From DASTGO01 sp035719045 (lineage in GTDB: Bacteria; Actinomycetota; Actinomycetes; Actinomycetales; Kineosporiaceae), in contig DASTGO010000108.1 of assembly GCA_035719045.1 (NCBI GenBank), forward strand, positions 1 to 23,289: a DNA stretch of 23,289 nt, read 5' to 3'. The position numbers and the translations under genes are program-made. The notes beneath the pieces were generated by a model. It was not told the origin of the DNA, did not search any database, and was given only the letters and a program-made list of their open reading frames with translations. Within the stretch, counting starts at the first letter, position 1, and each line of letters begins with the position of its first letter. Of this stretch, positions 6,911 to 15,001 are shown piece by piece.

Positions 6911-8678
6911 AGGCAGGGGCGCAGGCCGCGTCCAGGCTGACGTCCACCCCGGATGCCGTGGGGGTGGACGAACCGGCTTCGGAGGGTTTGGCCGTCCTGC
7001 CGCCCGCCCCGGTGCCCGCAGCAGGTTCGGCCTTGGTGGTGGGCCTGACGGAACCGCGGGGCGACGGTGCGGCCGTTGCGGTGGTGGCCGGCGACAATAC
7101 CGGGCGCCCGGCCAGCGCGGCGGCCACCCGGTCCCGGATCAGCCGGTAGTCCGGGTAGGCGGGCTGGATCAGCGGGGGGACGAACTGCACGCTGGTCACC
7201 CGTTGCCCGCGCGCCTTGGTCGCGAGGTCGATGAAGGTGGCCAGGTCCCCGGACGGGATGTCGGTGCTGACGACGTTCCTGCCCGCGGCGGCGATCGACT
7301 GGAACCGGGCGAGCACGGTGGCCGGGTCCAACTGGTGCAGCATCGCGTCCATCACGCAGCGCTGCCGGGACATCCGGGCGTAGTCGTCGGCGCCGTGCCG
7401 GGACCGGGCGAACCACAGCGCGTGGTAGCCGTCGAGGGTCTGGGCGCCGGGCTCGAGGTAGCCGGACACCTTCGAGGTCCCGCCACCGATCGGCACCCTG
7501 GCGCCGACCGTGATCCGGACCCCGCCCATCGCGTCGACGAGCTGGGCGAACCCCTTCAGGTCGATGAGCACGTAGTAGTTCACGGTCAGCCCGGTGATCC
7601 CCTGCACGGCCTGTTTCATCGCCTCCGCGCCGGGATCGCGGGCGCCGGGGAACAGCGAGGCGTGCTGCTGCCCCCACGTGTACACGCCGTTCAGCAGGCA
7701 GTTGTCCCCGCAGGCGAAGCCCTTCGGCATCGCCTTCGCCGCCGCAGAGCCCGGGGCGAACGGGACTTCTTCGAGATTGCGCGGCAGGCTGAACAGGACG
7801 GTGGCACCGGTGCCGGCGTCGATGCTGACCAGGGTGATGCTGTCCGGACGGGTGCCGACCCGGTCCGGCCCGGCGTCCCCTCCGAGCAGCAGCACGTTGA
7901 GCCGCCCGTCCACCACGTTCGAGCTGTGCGTTCCCGCGAACACTCCGGTGATGAGGTCCGCCGCCGCCCACATCCGTTGCGACACCGCGACCAGGGACCC
8001 GCTGCCCACCAGGACGAGCAGCGCCAGCAGCGCGGCCAGCCTGCCACGGACCCTGCGCGGCAGCAGGTCCGGGCGTCCGAGCCGCCATGCATCGACCAGC
8101 AGGACCATCAGGGCCAGTGCGGCGACGACACCGGCCACCCCGGCGAGGACCAGCACCGGCGGTGAGGTGGCCAGGGCGAGTACCAGCCGCCGGGCGACCA
8201 GCCAGAGCAGCCCGAGCAGCACGAGGAAGGCCAGGAAACCCGCCCAGATCCGCAGCACGAACCTGCCCAGCCGCCGGTTGCCCACCGCGAGCTCGGCACT
8301 GCCCGGCGCGAGGAACTGCACCAGGAGCAGGGTGACCGCGCGCCGGACCCGCTGGTTCGGGTCCAGTGACCGGGCATCGGGCGGGTTGCGGCGGCCGGCA
8401 CGACCGCGCGCCTCCCGGAACTCGTCCCCGGCCACCGACCCGGTGAGGGCCTCGCGGCCCTCGGCGGCCAGGCCCGGGGCCGCGGAACCGGCTCCCCTGC
8501 CGTCCGGGTCCGTCCCGTCGTCCTCTCCTGGGATGAACAGCTCCCCGGTCGCCCGCGGACCCGCGGCATCGGGCACCAGCCGCAGCCGGTCCGCCGACCT
8601 CGTCGATCCTGGCCGCAGCCCCTTTGCCGGGCGCGAGGACCGGCGCTCGGGCGGCTGCGGCGGGGCCTGCCGGGACAC
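6909..8678 (-). CDS. LytR-CpsA-Psr (LCP) family glycopolymer ligase
   Basis: 589 aa. LCP enzymes transfer undecaprenyl-linked glycopolymers onto peptidoglycan outside the membrane. Here a Pro/Arg-rich cytoplasmic stretch of about 115 residues precedes a multi-TM block beginning VTLLLVQFLAPGSAELAVGN, an actinobacterial LCP N-terminal type. The last TM (LAALLALLVLVGSGSLVAV) leads into the LCP domain at about residues 255-480. Key residues are present: LLLGGDAG, then RPDSITLVS with D279, SLPRNL with R300, and WFARSRHGADDYARMSRQR with the phosphate-binding arginines. ACGDNC could hold a disulfide. The Ser/Thr/Pro-rich tail ends AACAPA. GTG 8678 is preferred because GATACT lies 6 nt upstream; the open frame beyond runs into the divergent gene. 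The position between two DUF2142-like modules suggests it ligates the polymer they help to build. Confidence 0.92.
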   Translation of the reverse strand: MSRQAPPQPPERRSSRPAKGLRPGSTRSADRLRLVPDAAGPRATGELFIPGEDDGTDPDGRGAGSAAPGLAAEGREALTGSVAGDEFREARGRAGRRNPPDARSLDPNQRVRRAVTLLLVQFLAPGSAELAVGNRRLGRFVLRIWAGFLAFLVLLGLLWLVARRLVLALATSPPVLVLAGVAGVVAALALMVLLVDAWRLGRPDLLPRRVRGRLAALLALLVLVGSGSLVAVSQRMWAAADLITGVFAGTHSSNVVDGRLNVLLLGGDAGPDRVGTRPDSITLVSIDAGTGATVLFSLPRNLEEVPFAPGSAAAKAMPKGFACGDNCLLNGVYTWGQQHASLFPGARDPGAEAMKQAVQGITGLTVNYYVLIDLKGFAQLVDAMGGVRITVGARVPIGGGTSKVSGYLEPGAQTLDGYHALWFARSRHGADDYARMSRQRCVMDAMLHQLDPATVLARFQSIAAAGRNVVSTDIPSGDLATFIDLATKARGQRVTSVQFVPPLIQPAYPDYRLIRDRVAAALAGRPVLSPATTATAAPSPRGSVRPTTKAEPAAGTGAGGRTAKPSEAGSSTPTASGVDVSLDAACAPA

Positions 8679-8684
8679 CCCGCC

Positions 8685-8690
8685 AGTATC
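8685..8690 (-). promoter_or_regulatory. Predicted leaderless -10 box of the LCP gene
   Basis: On the minus strand GATACT is followed by 6 nt and GTG 8678. The first base deviates from TANNNT, so support is weaker than for the other boxes. Confidence 0.35.
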
Positions 8691-8838
8691 GCGGAGCACC
8701 CCGGGCCGCCCCGGCTCAGCGAGCCTCCGGCGCGTCGTGCTCGGCGGGCCCTTCCTGTCGGCCGTCCCCCTGGCAACGGGCGCAGGCCGGCGACGGGCCA
8801 CGCACCCGCGACCGGCCACGGATCCTGGGCGCAGGTCG

Positions 8839-8844
8839 TAGGCT
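8839..8844 (+). promoter_or_regulatory. Possible -10 box of the second DUF2142-like gene
   Basis: TAGGCT lies 86 nt ahead of GTG 8931, giving a leader of about 80 nt that carries the GA/GG-rich ribosome site at 8914-8925. No -35 element was recognised. Confidence 0.25.
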
Positions 8845-8913
8845 CCCTCCGATCGGCGGCTGCCTGCCGGACGGGACCACGCCCCGCGGACAAGGCCGCA
8901 CCCGGTCCACGGC

Positions 8914-8925
8914 GGAGAGGGAGGG
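8914..8925 (+). promoter_or_regulatory. Shine-Dalgarno region of the second DUF2142-like gene
   Basis: GGAGAGGGAGGGG ends 5 nt before GTG 8931 and fixes that start against internal ATG codons that lie inside TM1. Confidence 0.6.
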
Positions 8926-8930
8926 GCGGC

Positions 8931-10430
8931 GTGACCAGCGAGTCCACGGTGCTGGGGACGGGCACGGGGACCGGTCCCGGTGACCGGGAGCACGGGAGCG
9001 CGACGGGCCCCGCCGTCCCCGGACCGGTGCCCGGCGCGCCACCTCCCCGGTGGCGCTTCCCGCACCCGCGCCGCCGGGACGCCCTGCCGATCGTGCTGCT
9101 GATGGCGATCGTCATGCTCTCCGGCGTCCTGTTGATGCGGCACAACATGACGTTCAGCCGGACCGACGAGCTGGAGCACTTCGACTACGTGACCAGCCTG
9201 GTCGACCGGCACATGATCCCGCGCAAGGGCGACCTCTACACGCAGCAGGCGATCCGCGCCCAGGCCTGCTACCGCTACCAGATCACCTCCGCGCCGCTGC
9301 CCGCCTGCGACGCCCCGGTCCTGGACCCGCACGACTTCGGCAACTCCGGGGTGACCTCGGCCGGCGGCTACCCGCCCGTCTACTACACGGCCACCACCCT
9401 GGTCGCCGTACCGCTGCAGGCCCTGTTCGGGTTCAACTCCCTGTACGTCCCGGCGCGGCTGGCCTCCCTGCTGTGGCTGGCCCTCGGCAGTGTCGCGACC
9501 TACCTGCTGGTCCGGTCCCTGCGGGCGGGGCGGTGGACGGCGTGCGCGGTCGCCCTGGTGGCAACGCTCGGGCCGTACATGATGTCCCAGGGCACCACGG
9601 TCAACCCTGACTCACTGTCCCTGCTCGCCGGCTCGGGGACCGCGCTGGCCTGGCTGCACTGGCGGGGTGATCCCCGGCTGCGGGCGGTGCTCGGGCTCGG
9701 GTTCACGCTGGCCGTGGTCGCCCTGGTCAAACCCAACTTCATGGCCGTCCCGGTAGCCGTCGTCACCGCCGAACTCGCGCTCACCCTGGAGTCCGGCCGG
9801 CGGGGGCTGCTCCGGCGGCGGACCTGGTCGCTGGGCGCACCGTTCGGACGGGTCCTGATGTCCGGTGCGCTGGGGGCCGGTCTGGGGGCGCTGTGGATGC
9901 TCGCCTTCATGGTGCTGGACCGCCCCGGGCTGACGGTGAATCCCGCCACCGAGAAGATGGGGGCCCGGCCCTGGAGCACCGACCTGGCCCTGCGCTGGAC
10001 CCCGGGCAGCTACTCCCCGCTCGGCGGGGACCCCTTCTTCGTGCACGTGCTCGACCACGGGATCCTGATCTGGTTCATGAGCCTGGTGAACCTGCTCGTC
10101 GTGGCCGGAGCCGTGGGGGCCGCACTGCTGTCCCGCCGACGCCAGGTGACCGCGTGGCAGGTGGGCTCCGCGGGCGCGGCCGCCGTCGAGCCCGGACGGG
10201 CCGTCGGCTACCTCGCCGCGGCGTCACTGCTGTGGGCGGCGCCGATGATGTACGCGATCATGGCGGCCGGGCACCGGTTCATCCCGTACCCGAACCGGTA
10301 CTCCCTGTTCATCGTCCCGCTCGGGCTGGCGGCCCTGGCCGGGTTCGCGGGCCGGGCCCGGCTGCGGTGGTTCCTGCCGCTGGCGGGGGTCGCCGTCCTC
10401 TCCTACTGGTGGTATCTGGGGGTGCGATGA
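8931..10430 (+). CDS. DUF2142-like polytopic membrane protein, copy B (putative GT-C glycosyltransferase)
   Basis: 499 aa. A low-complexity cytoplasmic tail (Gly/Pro/Thr-rich, about 55 residues) leads to TM1 (LPIVLLMAIVMLSGVLLM). The first outer loop has TDELEHFDYV (D79, E80), a cysteine pair C113/C126 with the same 12-residue spacing as copy A, and SAGGYPPVYY. About ten hydrophobic segments follow. Shared landmarks with copy A include QGTTVNPDS, WLHWR, ALVKPNF, VEPGRAV and YPNRYSLFIVPLGLAAL near the end. These are paralogs, not identical copies, so the duplication is old. GT-C sugar transfer with a polyprenyl-phosphate donor is inferred from the acidic motif and the neighbourhood. ATGA at 10427 couples it to the next small gene. 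It is divergent from the LCP gene. Confidence 0.78.
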   Translation: MTSESTVLGTGTGTGPGDREHGSATGPAVPGPVPGAPPPRWRFPHPRRRDALPIVLLMAIVMLSGVLLMRHNMTFSRTDELEHFDYVTSLVDRHMIPRKGDLYTQQAIRAQACYRYQITSAPLPACDAPVLDPHDFGNSGVTSAGGYPPVYYTATTLVAVPLQALFGFNSLYVPARLASLLWLALGSVATYLLVRSLRAGRWTACAVALVATLGPYMMSQGTTVNPDSLSLLAGSGTALAWLHWRGDPRLRAVLGLGFTLAVVALVKPNFMAVPVAVVTAELALTLESGRRGLLRRRTWSLGAPFGRVLMSGALGAGLGALWMLAFMVLDRPGLTVNPATEKMGARPWSTDLALRWTPGSYSPLGGDPFFVHVLDHGILIWFMSLVNLLVVAGAVGAALLSRRRQVTAWQVGSAGAAAVEPGRAVGYLAAASLLWAAPMMYAIMAAGHRFIPYPNRYSLFIVPLGLAALAGFAGRARLRWFLPLAGVAVLSYWWYLGVR

Positions 10431-10663
10431 GTGAGCGCAGCGAGCGAACCGACAGGCCCGGCGTGGGCACATCAGGTCGCTCCGGGGACGGCGATCGCCA
10501 CCGGATCCGGCTCGCGTGGCTGCTGCTGGCCGCACTGGCGCTGGCCGGGTTGCTCGCCTGCGCGCTGCTGGCCCGGCACGTCATCAAGGTCCCGCACGGC
10601 TATCCGCGGTCCGCGGCCGCTGCCCCGGCGGCCCCGTCCCCGGCGGGGGCGCCGGCACGCTGA
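10427..10663 (+). CDS. Small single-TM protein coupled to DUF2142-like copy B
   Basis: 78 aa. ATG 10427 overlaps the stop of copy B (ATGA). The N-terminal 28 residues are charged and begin MSERSERTDRP, which comes from a GAGCGCAGCGAGCG element also seen at gene starts in other actinobacteria (recalled, not checked). One hydrophobic helix (LAWLLLAALALAGLLACALL) follows, then a basic HVIKVPHGYPR junction and an Ala/Pro tail. The charge pattern suggests an N-in orientation with the tail outside. It does not obviously align with the 52-aa partner of copy A apart from the single TM, but the position and coupling are the same. A dedicated accessory subunit is inferred. The function is unknown. Confidence 0.6.
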   Translation: MSERSERTDRPGVGTSGRSGDGDRHRIRLAWLLLAALALAGLLACALLARHVIKVPHGYPRSAAAAPAAPSPAGAPAR

Positions 10664-10719
10664 GTCATGACCGGACCGGCAGCCGGGTCAGGGCGACCGC
10701 TGCGATCCGGGCGGCCCGC

Positions 10720-12042
10720 TCAGCCGACCGGCTGCGCGAGGGCCCTCCGGCGCGCCGACCTGGCCCGGGTCAGCCAGGCCGCGAGCAACAGCGGCACTGC
10801 CGCCGAGGACACGACGTAGGCGATCTCCAGCCGCAGCAAGGAGGCGAGCGGCAGCAGGCAGCCTGCGACGAACAGGACGCCGCCGACCGCCCAGCAGGCG
10901 GCGACGACCCGGTGTCCGCCGAGCGCCAGCACGGCCGACTGCAGCAGCGCGGCGAGCACGAAGAGCACGCTCGACAGCCCCAGCACGACCAGGTCCACCC
11001 GCCCGATCGAATCGCTGCGACCCAGCAGCAGGGACACGAAGATCGGGCCGATCGCGGCGAACCCGACCAGGGCGAGCGTGCCGAGCGCCCCGACGATTCC
11101 GATCATCTGCTTCAGGGCCAGGCCGTAGGCACCGTGGTCGTCGCTCTCCACGGCGCTGACCAGGCGGGGCAGCAGCGAGGCCTGGAGTGCGGACACGAAC
11201 AGCAGCGGGATCCGGACCAGCACGAAGGCGGCCAGGAACCGCCCGGCCTCGCCCTCGTCCTGGGAGCCGAGCAACTGCAGGACGACCGGCCCGGCGTTCG
11301 CGACCGCCTGCGTCACCACGGAGGCGCACACCAGCCAGCCCAGGTTCGAGGTCACCTCGGCCCAGGACCCTGGATGCGGGGTTCCGCCGGTCCGCGGGAG
11401 GGCGAGCAGCCCGACCAGCTGCGGCACCAGCGCCGCGGCGGCGAGCACCAGGCCCAGCCGCCCCGCCGACGGCATCACCGCCAGGGCGAGCACCCCGGCA
11501 CCGACCACCCGCAGCAGTCCCTCCCCGGCGAGCACCCCGCCGTAGGCGCGGTACCGGCGGGTCCCGGCCAGGACGCCGCGCAGCACGAAGGAGGCGCCGG
11601 TGGCGACCAGGGTGGCGGCCAGCGCGGAGACCAGGGTCCGCTGGCCGCCCAGGATCCGTGAGGTCAGCGGGCCCTGGAGGGCGAACAGGACGAGTACGAC
11701 GAGGACGGCGGCCGCGGCACCGATGGTCGCCACCCGGGCGACGACGGGCGCGATGGCCTGCCCGTGGACCCGACGCTGGGCGACGGCCCGGGTGGCCTCC
11801 TGCTCCAGCGGGGTGAAGACCCCGGCCAGGGCGTAGACCAGGGACCACAGCGCGGCGACGGCGGAGAACTCGCCCTTGCTGACGCTGTGTGAGGCGAGCG
11901 ACAGGAAGGCGTAGGAGGAGACCCCGAGCACCAGCAGACCGGCGGTGACGGCCAGCCCTCCCGCGACCGCTCCGCCGGAGGTCTCGCCCTGGGGCGGGGC
12001 CTCCACGGTGACCACGGGCACCGCTCCGGTCGGCTCAGGCAC
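10720..12042 (-). CDS. Wzx/MATE-like polysaccharide flippase
   Basis: About 440 aa with 12 or more hydrophobic segments spread along the chain and short charged loops, as in the MOP (Wzx/MurJ/MATE) exporter superfamily. The first helix pair reads AVTAGLLVLGVSSYAFLS, followed by the family-typical FTPLEQEATRAVAQRR. Later come the long helical repeats and ALQASLLPRLVSAVES, similar to MatE-type proteins. It would flip polyprenyl-linked oligosaccharide from the inner to the outer face. GTG 12042 is chosen because it overlaps the stop of the DUF2304 gene by 8 bp and the upstream extension of the frame is Cys/Pro/Arg-rich shadow. It is the last gene of the minus-strand operon with GT2 and DUF2304. 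The family is confident; the substrate is not known. Confidence 0.88.
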   Translation of the reverse strand: MPEPTGAVPVVTVEAPPQGETSGGAVAGGLAVTAGLLVLGVSSYAFLSLASHSVSKGEFSAVAALWSLVYALAGVFTPLEQEATRAVAQRRVHGQAIAPVVARVATIGAAAAVLVVLVLFALQGPLTSRILGGQRTLVSALAATLVATGASFVLRGVLAGTRRYRAYGGVLAGEGLLRVVGAGVLALAVMPSAGRLGLVLAAAALVPQLVGLLALPRTGGTPHPGSWAEVTSNLGWLVCASVVTQAVANAGPVVLQLLGSQDEGEAGRFLAAFVLVRIPLLFVSALQASLLPRLVSAVESDDHGAYGLALKQMIGIVGALGTLALVGFAAIGPIFVSLLLGRSDSIGRVDLVVLGLSSVLFVLAALLQSAVLALGGHRVVAACWAVGGVLFVAGCLLPLASLLRLEIAYVVSSAAVPLLLAAWLTRARSARRRALAQPVG

Positions 12043-12445
12043 CGGTGCCCCGGCCCCCGGTAGCGGGTGTGACCGGTGGGGCGTCGGAGGGCGCAACGTC
12101 CCGTGCCGACAGCCGCTGCACCTCCAGTCGCAGCAGGGCCACCTCCTCGGCGAGCCGCTGCGTCTCATCCTCCAGATGACCGCTCTCCAGCGACAGCTGC
12201 ATGCTGATCGCGGCCATCACGACGGCGGCGACCAGGAACAGGAAGTTCGCCGGGACCTCGAAGCCCAGCCGATGGGCCGTCCAGACCAGCAGCCCCGGGA
12301 AGATCGCGAGCACCAGGCTGGCGATCCCGACGGCCAGCCACAGCGCGGCGTACTTCTCCCGCAGTTGCCGGCGGCGCAACAGCTCCACGACGATGCCGAG
12401 CAGGATCAGCCCGAGGACGAGGGCCGCGGGATAGATGCCGGTCAT
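12035..12445 (-). CDS. DUF2304 small membrane protein
   Basis: 136 aa. Three hydrophobic segments (about residues 5-22, 35-55 and 66-86) are separated by the short basic loop ELLRRRQLREKYAALW, the recognisable DUF2304 signature. They are followed by a heptad-rich helix (about 90-115, with LAEEVALLRLEVQRL) likely to form a coiled coil, and a Pro/Gly tail. DUF2304 proteins commonly sit beside DPM-like GT2 genes and are thought to assist them at the membrane; their exact role is not established. ATG 12445 overlaps the GT2 stop by 4 bp (ATGA), and the end overlaps the flippase start by 8 bp. The three are therefore one tightly coupled unit. Confidence 0.9.
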   Translation of the reverse strand: MTGIYPAALVLGLILLGIVVELLRRRQLREKYAALWLAVGIASLVLAIFPGLLVWTAHRLGFEVPANFLFLVAAVVMAAISMQLSLESGHLEDETQRLAEEVALLRLEVQRLSARDVAPSDAPPVTPATGGRGTGA

Positions 12446-13203
12446 GCCGGGACCTCCGGCATCGGGTAGCCGGAGACCGGCCGGGACCGGATCACGGCCA
12501 GCACCAGCACGAGCAGGGCCCGCAGCAGGTACACCGCGGCCTTGACCGGGGAGTGGCTGGGCTGCCCACCCGCGCGGACCCGCATCTCGACCGCGACCTC
12601 ACGCACCTGCAGCTTCGCCTTCTGCGCGACGACCAGGGACTCGACCGTGTCGCCGAGGTATTCCGGCGGGTAGTACCGGGCGAACACCGGGACGGCCCGC
12701 GGGCCGCTGGCCCGGAAACCGGAGGTGACGTCGGACAGCCGGGACCGGCACAGCCGGGACAGCGACCAGGCCAGCAGCCGCATCGCCCAGCGCCGGGGTC
12801 CGCGGACGGTGTACGTGCCCGTGCCCGCGAACCGGGAACCGATCACCACGTCCGACTCGGCCAGCTGTTCCAGCAGGGGCTCCAGGTGACGCGGGTCGTG
12901 CTGACCGTCGGCGTCCACCTGGACCACTCCGTCGTAACCGTGCCGTTGCGCGTAGAGGAATCCCGCCCGCATCGCCCCGCCGACGCCGACGTTGAACGGC
13001 ATGGTGACCACGGCGGCCCCGGCGGCCGCGGCCATGGCGGAGGTGGCGTCCGTGGACCCGTCGTCGACCACCAGCACATCCAGGTCGGGACGGATCTCGC
13101 GCAGTTCCGCGAGCACCCCCGAGATGACGTCCTGCTCGTTCCAGGCCGGAACGACGACCAGCACACGCTGTGGGCGACGGGGAACTGTCGCCGAAACCAT
13201 CAT
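12442..13203 (-). CDS. GT2 glycosyltransferase, dolichyl-phosphate-mannose-synthase type
   Basis: 253 aa, GT-A fold. It probably loads a sugar from a nucleotide donor onto polyprenyl phosphate for extracytoplasmic GT-C enzymes. Motifs in order: VVVPAWNEQDVISGVL, LDVLVVDDGSTDAT (nucleotide-binding DD), NVGVGGAMRAGFLYA, then VQVDADGQHD with the metal-binding DAD at about residue 100. VVIGSRF, DVTSGFRA and the YLGDTVES region follow. The C-terminal helix (AAVYLLRALLVLVLAVI) may be a membrane anchor. The start is ATG 13203 or the adjacent ATG 13200; a TAGACT box lies 8 nt ahead of the former. It is followed with ATGA overlap by DUF2304, a common pairing. The DUF2142 gene upstream ends only 11 bp before this gene starts. 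The donor sugar is unknown. Confidence 0.92.
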   Translation of the reverse strand: MMVSATVPRRPQRVLVVVPAWNEQDVISGVLAELREIRPDLDVLVVDDGSTDATSAMAAAAGAAVVTMPFNVGVGGAMRAGFLYAQRHGYDGVVQVDADGQHDPRHLEPLLEQLAESDVVIGSRFAGTGTYTVRGPRRWAMRLLAWSLSRLCRSRLSDVTSGFRASGPRAVPVFARYYPPEYLGDTVESLVVAQKAKLQVREVAVEMRVRAGGQPSHSPVKAAVYLLRALLVLVLAVIRSRPVSGYPMPEVPA

Positions 13204-13211
13204 GGCCGTGG

Positions 13212-13217
13212 AGTCTA
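13212..13217 (-). promoter_or_regulatory. Predicted leaderless -10 box of the GT2 gene
   Basis: On the minus strand TAGACT is followed by 8 nt and ATG 13203. Its TAG is also the stop codon of the upstream DUF2142 gene (13215-13217), so the promoter is embedded in the end of that gene. Confidence 0.45.
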
Positions 13218-14876
13218 CTGTCGCGGGCCCGGCCCACTCCCCCGCCGCGAGGAGGGCACGGCGCCGGCCGTCTCCTCGGCGGCCAGATCCACCACCTCGG
13301 GAAGATCGGGGGAGCGCACCACGTCTGCCATGGTCAACGACCTCTCGGTCAGGTCGACGGTGCCCGTCGCGGACCCGCCGGGGCCGTACTCCCGGCCCGC
13401 CCGGCCGCCCCGGACCAGCACGGCGGCCAGGAGCAGGCTGCCCGACAGGTACAGCATCAGCAGCAGGTGGGCGGAGCCGGGCGGCGACCAGGTCCAGGAC
13501 CCAGGCGACCAGGGGCCGGCCATCCCGGCCCCGTAGCGGTGGAGCACCCAGTAGTAGGTGAACACCGACCCTGCGGCCAGCGGCAGCACCGTCCAGCGGA
13601 GCAGGACCTGAGCCGTCCACCGGTCCCAGCGCCAGGTGGCCGCTCCCACGGCGCCGCACAGCAGGGGCAGGCCGCTCAGGTACGGCATGCTGTACCGGCC
13701 CTGCCACCAGTTGCCACCGAGCGCGTTGCGGAACACGGCCTCCAGCGTGACCGACAGCAACAGCCCGCCGACCAGGGCGAACGCCGGAACGAGACGGGCC
13801 CGGCCCCGGGCACCCAGGACGGCGAACAGCACCAGGACGCAGTTCACGCCGGCCCAGGCCTCCAGCGCCAGGTCCGGGCTCGGGGCGTCCAGCCAGCCCA
13901 GGACGCCGTACCCCTCGTGGATCCACAGCGGGATCCGGGCCAACGAGTCCAGCCAGGCCCCGGCCAGGGACTGGTGGCCCCGCACCGGGGTGGGCAGGTT
14001 CTGGTCGACGAAGACGTACCAGTACTGCTCATAAGCCGCGGCCCCGGCCAGCAGGACGGCGACCACCTGGGCGAGCCGGTCCCGGCGCAGCCGTCGCAGC
14101 GTCACCGCGACTGCCGTCCGTTCGGTCGTGAGCAGCACCGAGACCAGGATCAAGGCCAGCCACAGCACGGACAGCTGGCGGGTGAGCAGCATGGCGGACC
14201 CGCCCACCCCGAGCTTCACCAGCAGCCAGGACCGCCGCTGCGAGGCCACGGGGTCCGCCAGTCCCAGCAGGCAGGCCCACACCAGGACGGCGCCGCTGAC
14301 CTCCCAGGCGCTGGGGTTCACCATCGCGGCGATCCCGGTGGCCATCGGGGTGACAGCGGCCGCCAGCCCGACGGCGGGCAGGACCGGCCGTCGCAACCGC
14401 AGCATCGTGGACGCGGCCGCCGCCAGCAGTCCGGCGCAGGTGAGCCCGCTGACCAGCCGCAGCCCGTAGATCCCCCGCGGGCCGGGATCGATCAGGGCGG
14501 GCCAGCCGACGGCCGCGTAGTAGGTCCACAGGTAGCGGGCGGAGGTGGAGGGGATGCGCGTCACGCTCCCGGACCAGCTTCGGTGGTAGCGGCGGGAACA
14601 GGCGTTGCCGGTGCTGGGGTGGCCGGCGGAGCACTGGGAGGCCCCCACCGCCCGGACGGTCCGGTCCGGGACGTCCACGACGAAGAACTCGGTGTCCCGG
14701 TACCGGTCGTCGGGGATCACGTTCCCCGTCCTGACCAGAGCGACTGCCCGGTAGACGTGGGAGGGCTCGTCCGGCCCGGCGCCGAGCGGAAGCCCGAAGG
14801 CCCAGGCCACCTCGATCAGCGCGAGGGCGGCGAAGACCAACATCCCGTACCACGGACGGTAGGCCGGTCCTGTCAC
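13215..14876 (-). CDS. DUF2142 family polytopic membrane protein, copy C
   Basis: About 553 aa from GTG 14876, which follows GGAGGG at 4 nt. TTG 14903 with GGAG at 4 nt is the alternative and adds nine residues. This copy is the most typical of DUF2142: TM1 (MLVFAALALIEVAWAFGLPL) runs into GPDEPSHVYRA (D36, E37). An outer loop with a C82/C93 pair follows, then RYLWTYYAAVGWP, about ten further TM segments, TPMATGIAAMVNPSAWE and GNWWQGRYSMPYL. The C-terminal 60 residues are hydrophilic and cytoplasmic in prediction. A GT-C-like role outside the membrane, using a lipid-linked sugar, is inferred from the acidic motif and from the adjacent DPM-like GT2 that could supply the donor. It is distant from copies A and B. 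No small TM gene follows it. Confidence 0.85.
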   Translation of the reverse strand: MTGPAYRPWYGMLVFAALALIEVAWAFGLPLGAGPDEPSHVYRAVALVRTGNVIPDDRYRDTEFFVVDVPDRTVRAVGASQCSAGHPSTGNACSRRYHRSWSGSVTRIPSTSARYLWTYYAAVGWPALIDPGPRGIYGLRLVSGLTCAGLLAAAASTMLRLRRPVLPAVGLAAAVTPMATGIAAMVNPSAWEVSGAVLVWACLLGLADPVASQRRSWLLVKLGVGGSAMLLTRQLSVLWLALILVSVLLTTERTAVAVTLRRLRRDRLAQVVAVLLAGAAAYEQYWYVFVDQNLPTPVRGHQSLAGAWLDSLARIPLWIHEGYGVLGWLDAPSPDLALEAWAGVNCVLVLFAVLGARGRARLVPAFALVGGLLLSVTLEAVFRNALGGNWWQGRYSMPYLSGLPLLCGAVGAATWRWDRWTAQVLLRWTVLPLAAGSVFTYYWVLHRYGAGMAGPWSPGSWTWSPPGSAHLLLMLYLSGSLLLAAVLVRGGRAGREYGPGGSATGTVDLTERSLTMADVVRSPDLPEVVDLAAEETAGAVPSSRRGSGPGPRQ

Positions 14877-14913
14877 AAACCCTCCATCACCGTACGTACT
14901 CAAGTGACTCCAG

Positions 14914-14929
14914 AGAGTACGCGATTATG
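14914..14929 (-). promoter_or_regulatory. Candidate promoter of the minus-strand glycan operon
   Basis: Reading the minus strand, CATAAT (14929-14924) and TACTCT (14919-14914) are both plausible -10 boxes. This is one of the few AT-rich patches in the window. Either would give a short leader to TTG 14903 or GTG 14876. Confidence 0.35.
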
Positions 14930-15001
14930 GCAAGGAGGCCGGAACCCAACCGGCCGGACGCAGCCGCCCCGCCACCGGGAACCGATGACGGGGCAGCTGG
15001 A

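Noticed and set aside
10664..10719. Terminator hairpin between the small TM gene and the flippase gene
   Set aside because: Only 4-bp CCGG stems with 3-nt loops could be drawn; not convincing.
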